A DNA stretch of 7,572 nt, taken from the NCBI GenBank assembly GCA_934500835.1, contig CAKSTR010000020.1:1-7572 (forward strand). The letters are read 5' to 3'. Below the pieces are notes generated by a model that was given only the letters and a program-made list of their open reading frames with translations, did not search any database and was not told where the DNA came from. The DNA comes from an uncultured Paracoccaceae bacterium. GTDB taxonomy: Bacteria > Pseudomonadota > Alphaproteobacteria > Rhodobacterales > Rhodobacteraceae. The position numbers and the translations under genes were made by a program. Positions within the stretch are counted from its first letter, which is position 1; the number at the start of each line of letters is the position of its first letter. Shown piece after piece: positions 6,982 through 7,572 of this stretch.

Positions 6982-7389
6982 ATGCCGGCGAGAGCCAAGT
7001 TCGAGGGTGGGGATCAATCGGAGACCTCACAATGTTACGTCACACCAAATGCCCTCATCCTCATCGCCGCTTTAAGCCTGACGGTTGTGGCACACCCCGC
7101 GCAGGCCGAGGTCATGAGTGCCGCCGAGATTGCGGAGCAGATCGTCGATAAGGATCTGGTCGCGCGGCGCATGGGGGCCAGGGTCCATTTGCGCTATGAT
7201 GTCAGCGGCACAGTCACGATCCGCGCCCCATTCTTTTCCGGAACGGGTAGTTGGGAGCGCGATGGCGATCGGCTGTGCATGACCGTGAGGGGCGGGCCAA
7301 ATCCCGGAACCTCATGCCATAGCTTTGAGAACCTCGGTGGTGGGCGGTTTCGCAACTCTGACGGCATGGTGTTGCAGTTGAACAACTGA
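6982..7389 (+). CDS. Small secreted protein of unknown function
   Basis: Unrecognised exported protein of about 135 residues. A hydrophobic core (ALILIAALSLTVVA) followed by HPAQA-EV is a clear Sec signal peptide with AxA cleavage. The mature part of about 93 residues begins with MSAAEIAEQIVDKD. It then gives short beta-type segments (GTVTIRAPFFSGTGSWERDGDRLCMTV) and a second Cys in GTSCHSF, so one disulfide is plausible. The SAAEI start and W...GDRLC...C pattern resemble small alphaproteobacterial periplasmic proteins of the DUF995 type, but I am not sure. The start is uncertain: ATG 6982 has GGAG (6971-6974, 7-base spacer) but gives an unusually long, acidic n-region. ATG 6967 has no ribosome binding site. 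ATG 7032 has a fine one (GGAG 7020-7023) but lies in another frame. The gene diverges from the TetR operon. Confidence 0.72.
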   Translation: MPARAKFEGGDQSETSQCYVTPNALILIAALSLTVVAHPAQAEVMSAAEIAEQIVDKDLVARRMGARVHLRYDVSGTVTIRAPFFSGTGSWERDGDRLCMTVRGGPNPGTSCHSFENLGGGRFRNSDGMVLQLNN

Positions 7390-7439
7390 ACCCACGTTTC
7401 GGACGACAGGAAGAACCAACGGCCAGCAGGATATAAAGT

Positions 7440-7572
7440 ATGATACGCAACTGGATATTCGGCGGTCTCGCCATCGTCTTCGGGTTAGCTACTGTTGCAG
7501 AAGGCGGCAGCGTTCTGCTCGGTAGCAGATCTGCAACCGCAGCAACCGGCAATTTTGTACCGCTCGTGCTGT
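7440..7572 (+). CDS. Small membrane protein, 5' part only
   Basis: An ATG at 7440, with AGG at 7428-7430 (9-base spacer), opens a frame that stays open to the window end: 44 complete codons. It begins MIRNWIFGGLAIVFGLATVAEGG, one hydrophobic segment with a short positive n-region. The frame continues through GSRSATAATGNFVPLVL, which looks like a short periplasmic loop entering a second membrane segment. From memory this resembles small multi-pass membrane proteins of unknown function in Rhodobacterales; that is recollection, not a search. It lies 50 bases after the secreted-protein stop with no terminator between, so the two may share a transcript. The true length and function are hidden by the window edge. 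Confidence 0.65.
   Translation, partial: MIRNWIFGGLAIVFGLATVAEGGSVLLGSRSATAATGNFVPLVL

Noticed and set aside
1..7572. Search for tRNA or rRNA genes, CRISPR repeats, insertion-sequence ends, toxin-antitoxin pairs or phage-defence genes
   Set aside because: No repeated spacer-like units, no cloverleaf, no transposase motifs and no defence-family motifs were seen; nearly all sequence is accounted for by the genes listed.

Overview
The window reads as ordinary high-GC bacterial chromosome or large plasmid. Codon use and protein flavour suggest an alphaproteobacterium, possibly Rhodobacterales (Paracoccus-like); this is a judgement from protein style, not a database result. No RNA genes, insertion sequences, phage genes, CRISPR arrays or origins were recognised.

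Layout from left to right. (1) Positions 1-1009 are filled almost entirely by a LysR-type regulator on the minus strand. (2) Positions 1010-1285 hold no clear intact gene. A short minus-strand reading frame there has a good ribosome binding site and an outer-membrane-barrel-like C-terminus, but its coding signal jumps between frames, so it is probably a decayed gene. (3) Positions 1286-6810 are a tightly packed minus-strand operon, transcribed right to left: TetR-type repressor, HlyD-type periplasmic adaptor, a 909-residue ATPase-ATPase-permease fusion of the RbbA (YhiH) family, and a YhhJ-type ABC-2 permease. The junctions are ATGA, ATGA and a 1-base gap, so the four genes are almost certainly co-transcribed and partly translationally coupled. 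(4) Positions 6811-6981 are a divergent promoter region. (5) From about 6982 rightward on the plus strand lie a small secreted protein and, after 50 bases, the start of a small membrane protein cut off by the window end.

How the genes work together: the RbbA-like protein supplies both nucleotide-binding domains and one half of the membrane channel. The YhhJ-like protein supplies the second half, and the HlyD protein would connect them through the periplasm to an outer-membrane channel (TolC-like) encoded elsewhere. The TetR protein is the obvious local repressor. The result is a tripartite type-I-like efflux ABC transporter whose substrate cannot be read from sequence. Its layout matches E. 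coli yhiI-rbbA-yhhJ with a TetR gene added in front, as in E. coli cecR-ybhGFSR.

The points most worth a second look are the complementary loss of catalytic motifs in the two ATPase domains, the frame-scrambled barrel-like remnant, and a start-site or frameshift conflict in the secreted-protein gene. I did not find a convincing new biological system.
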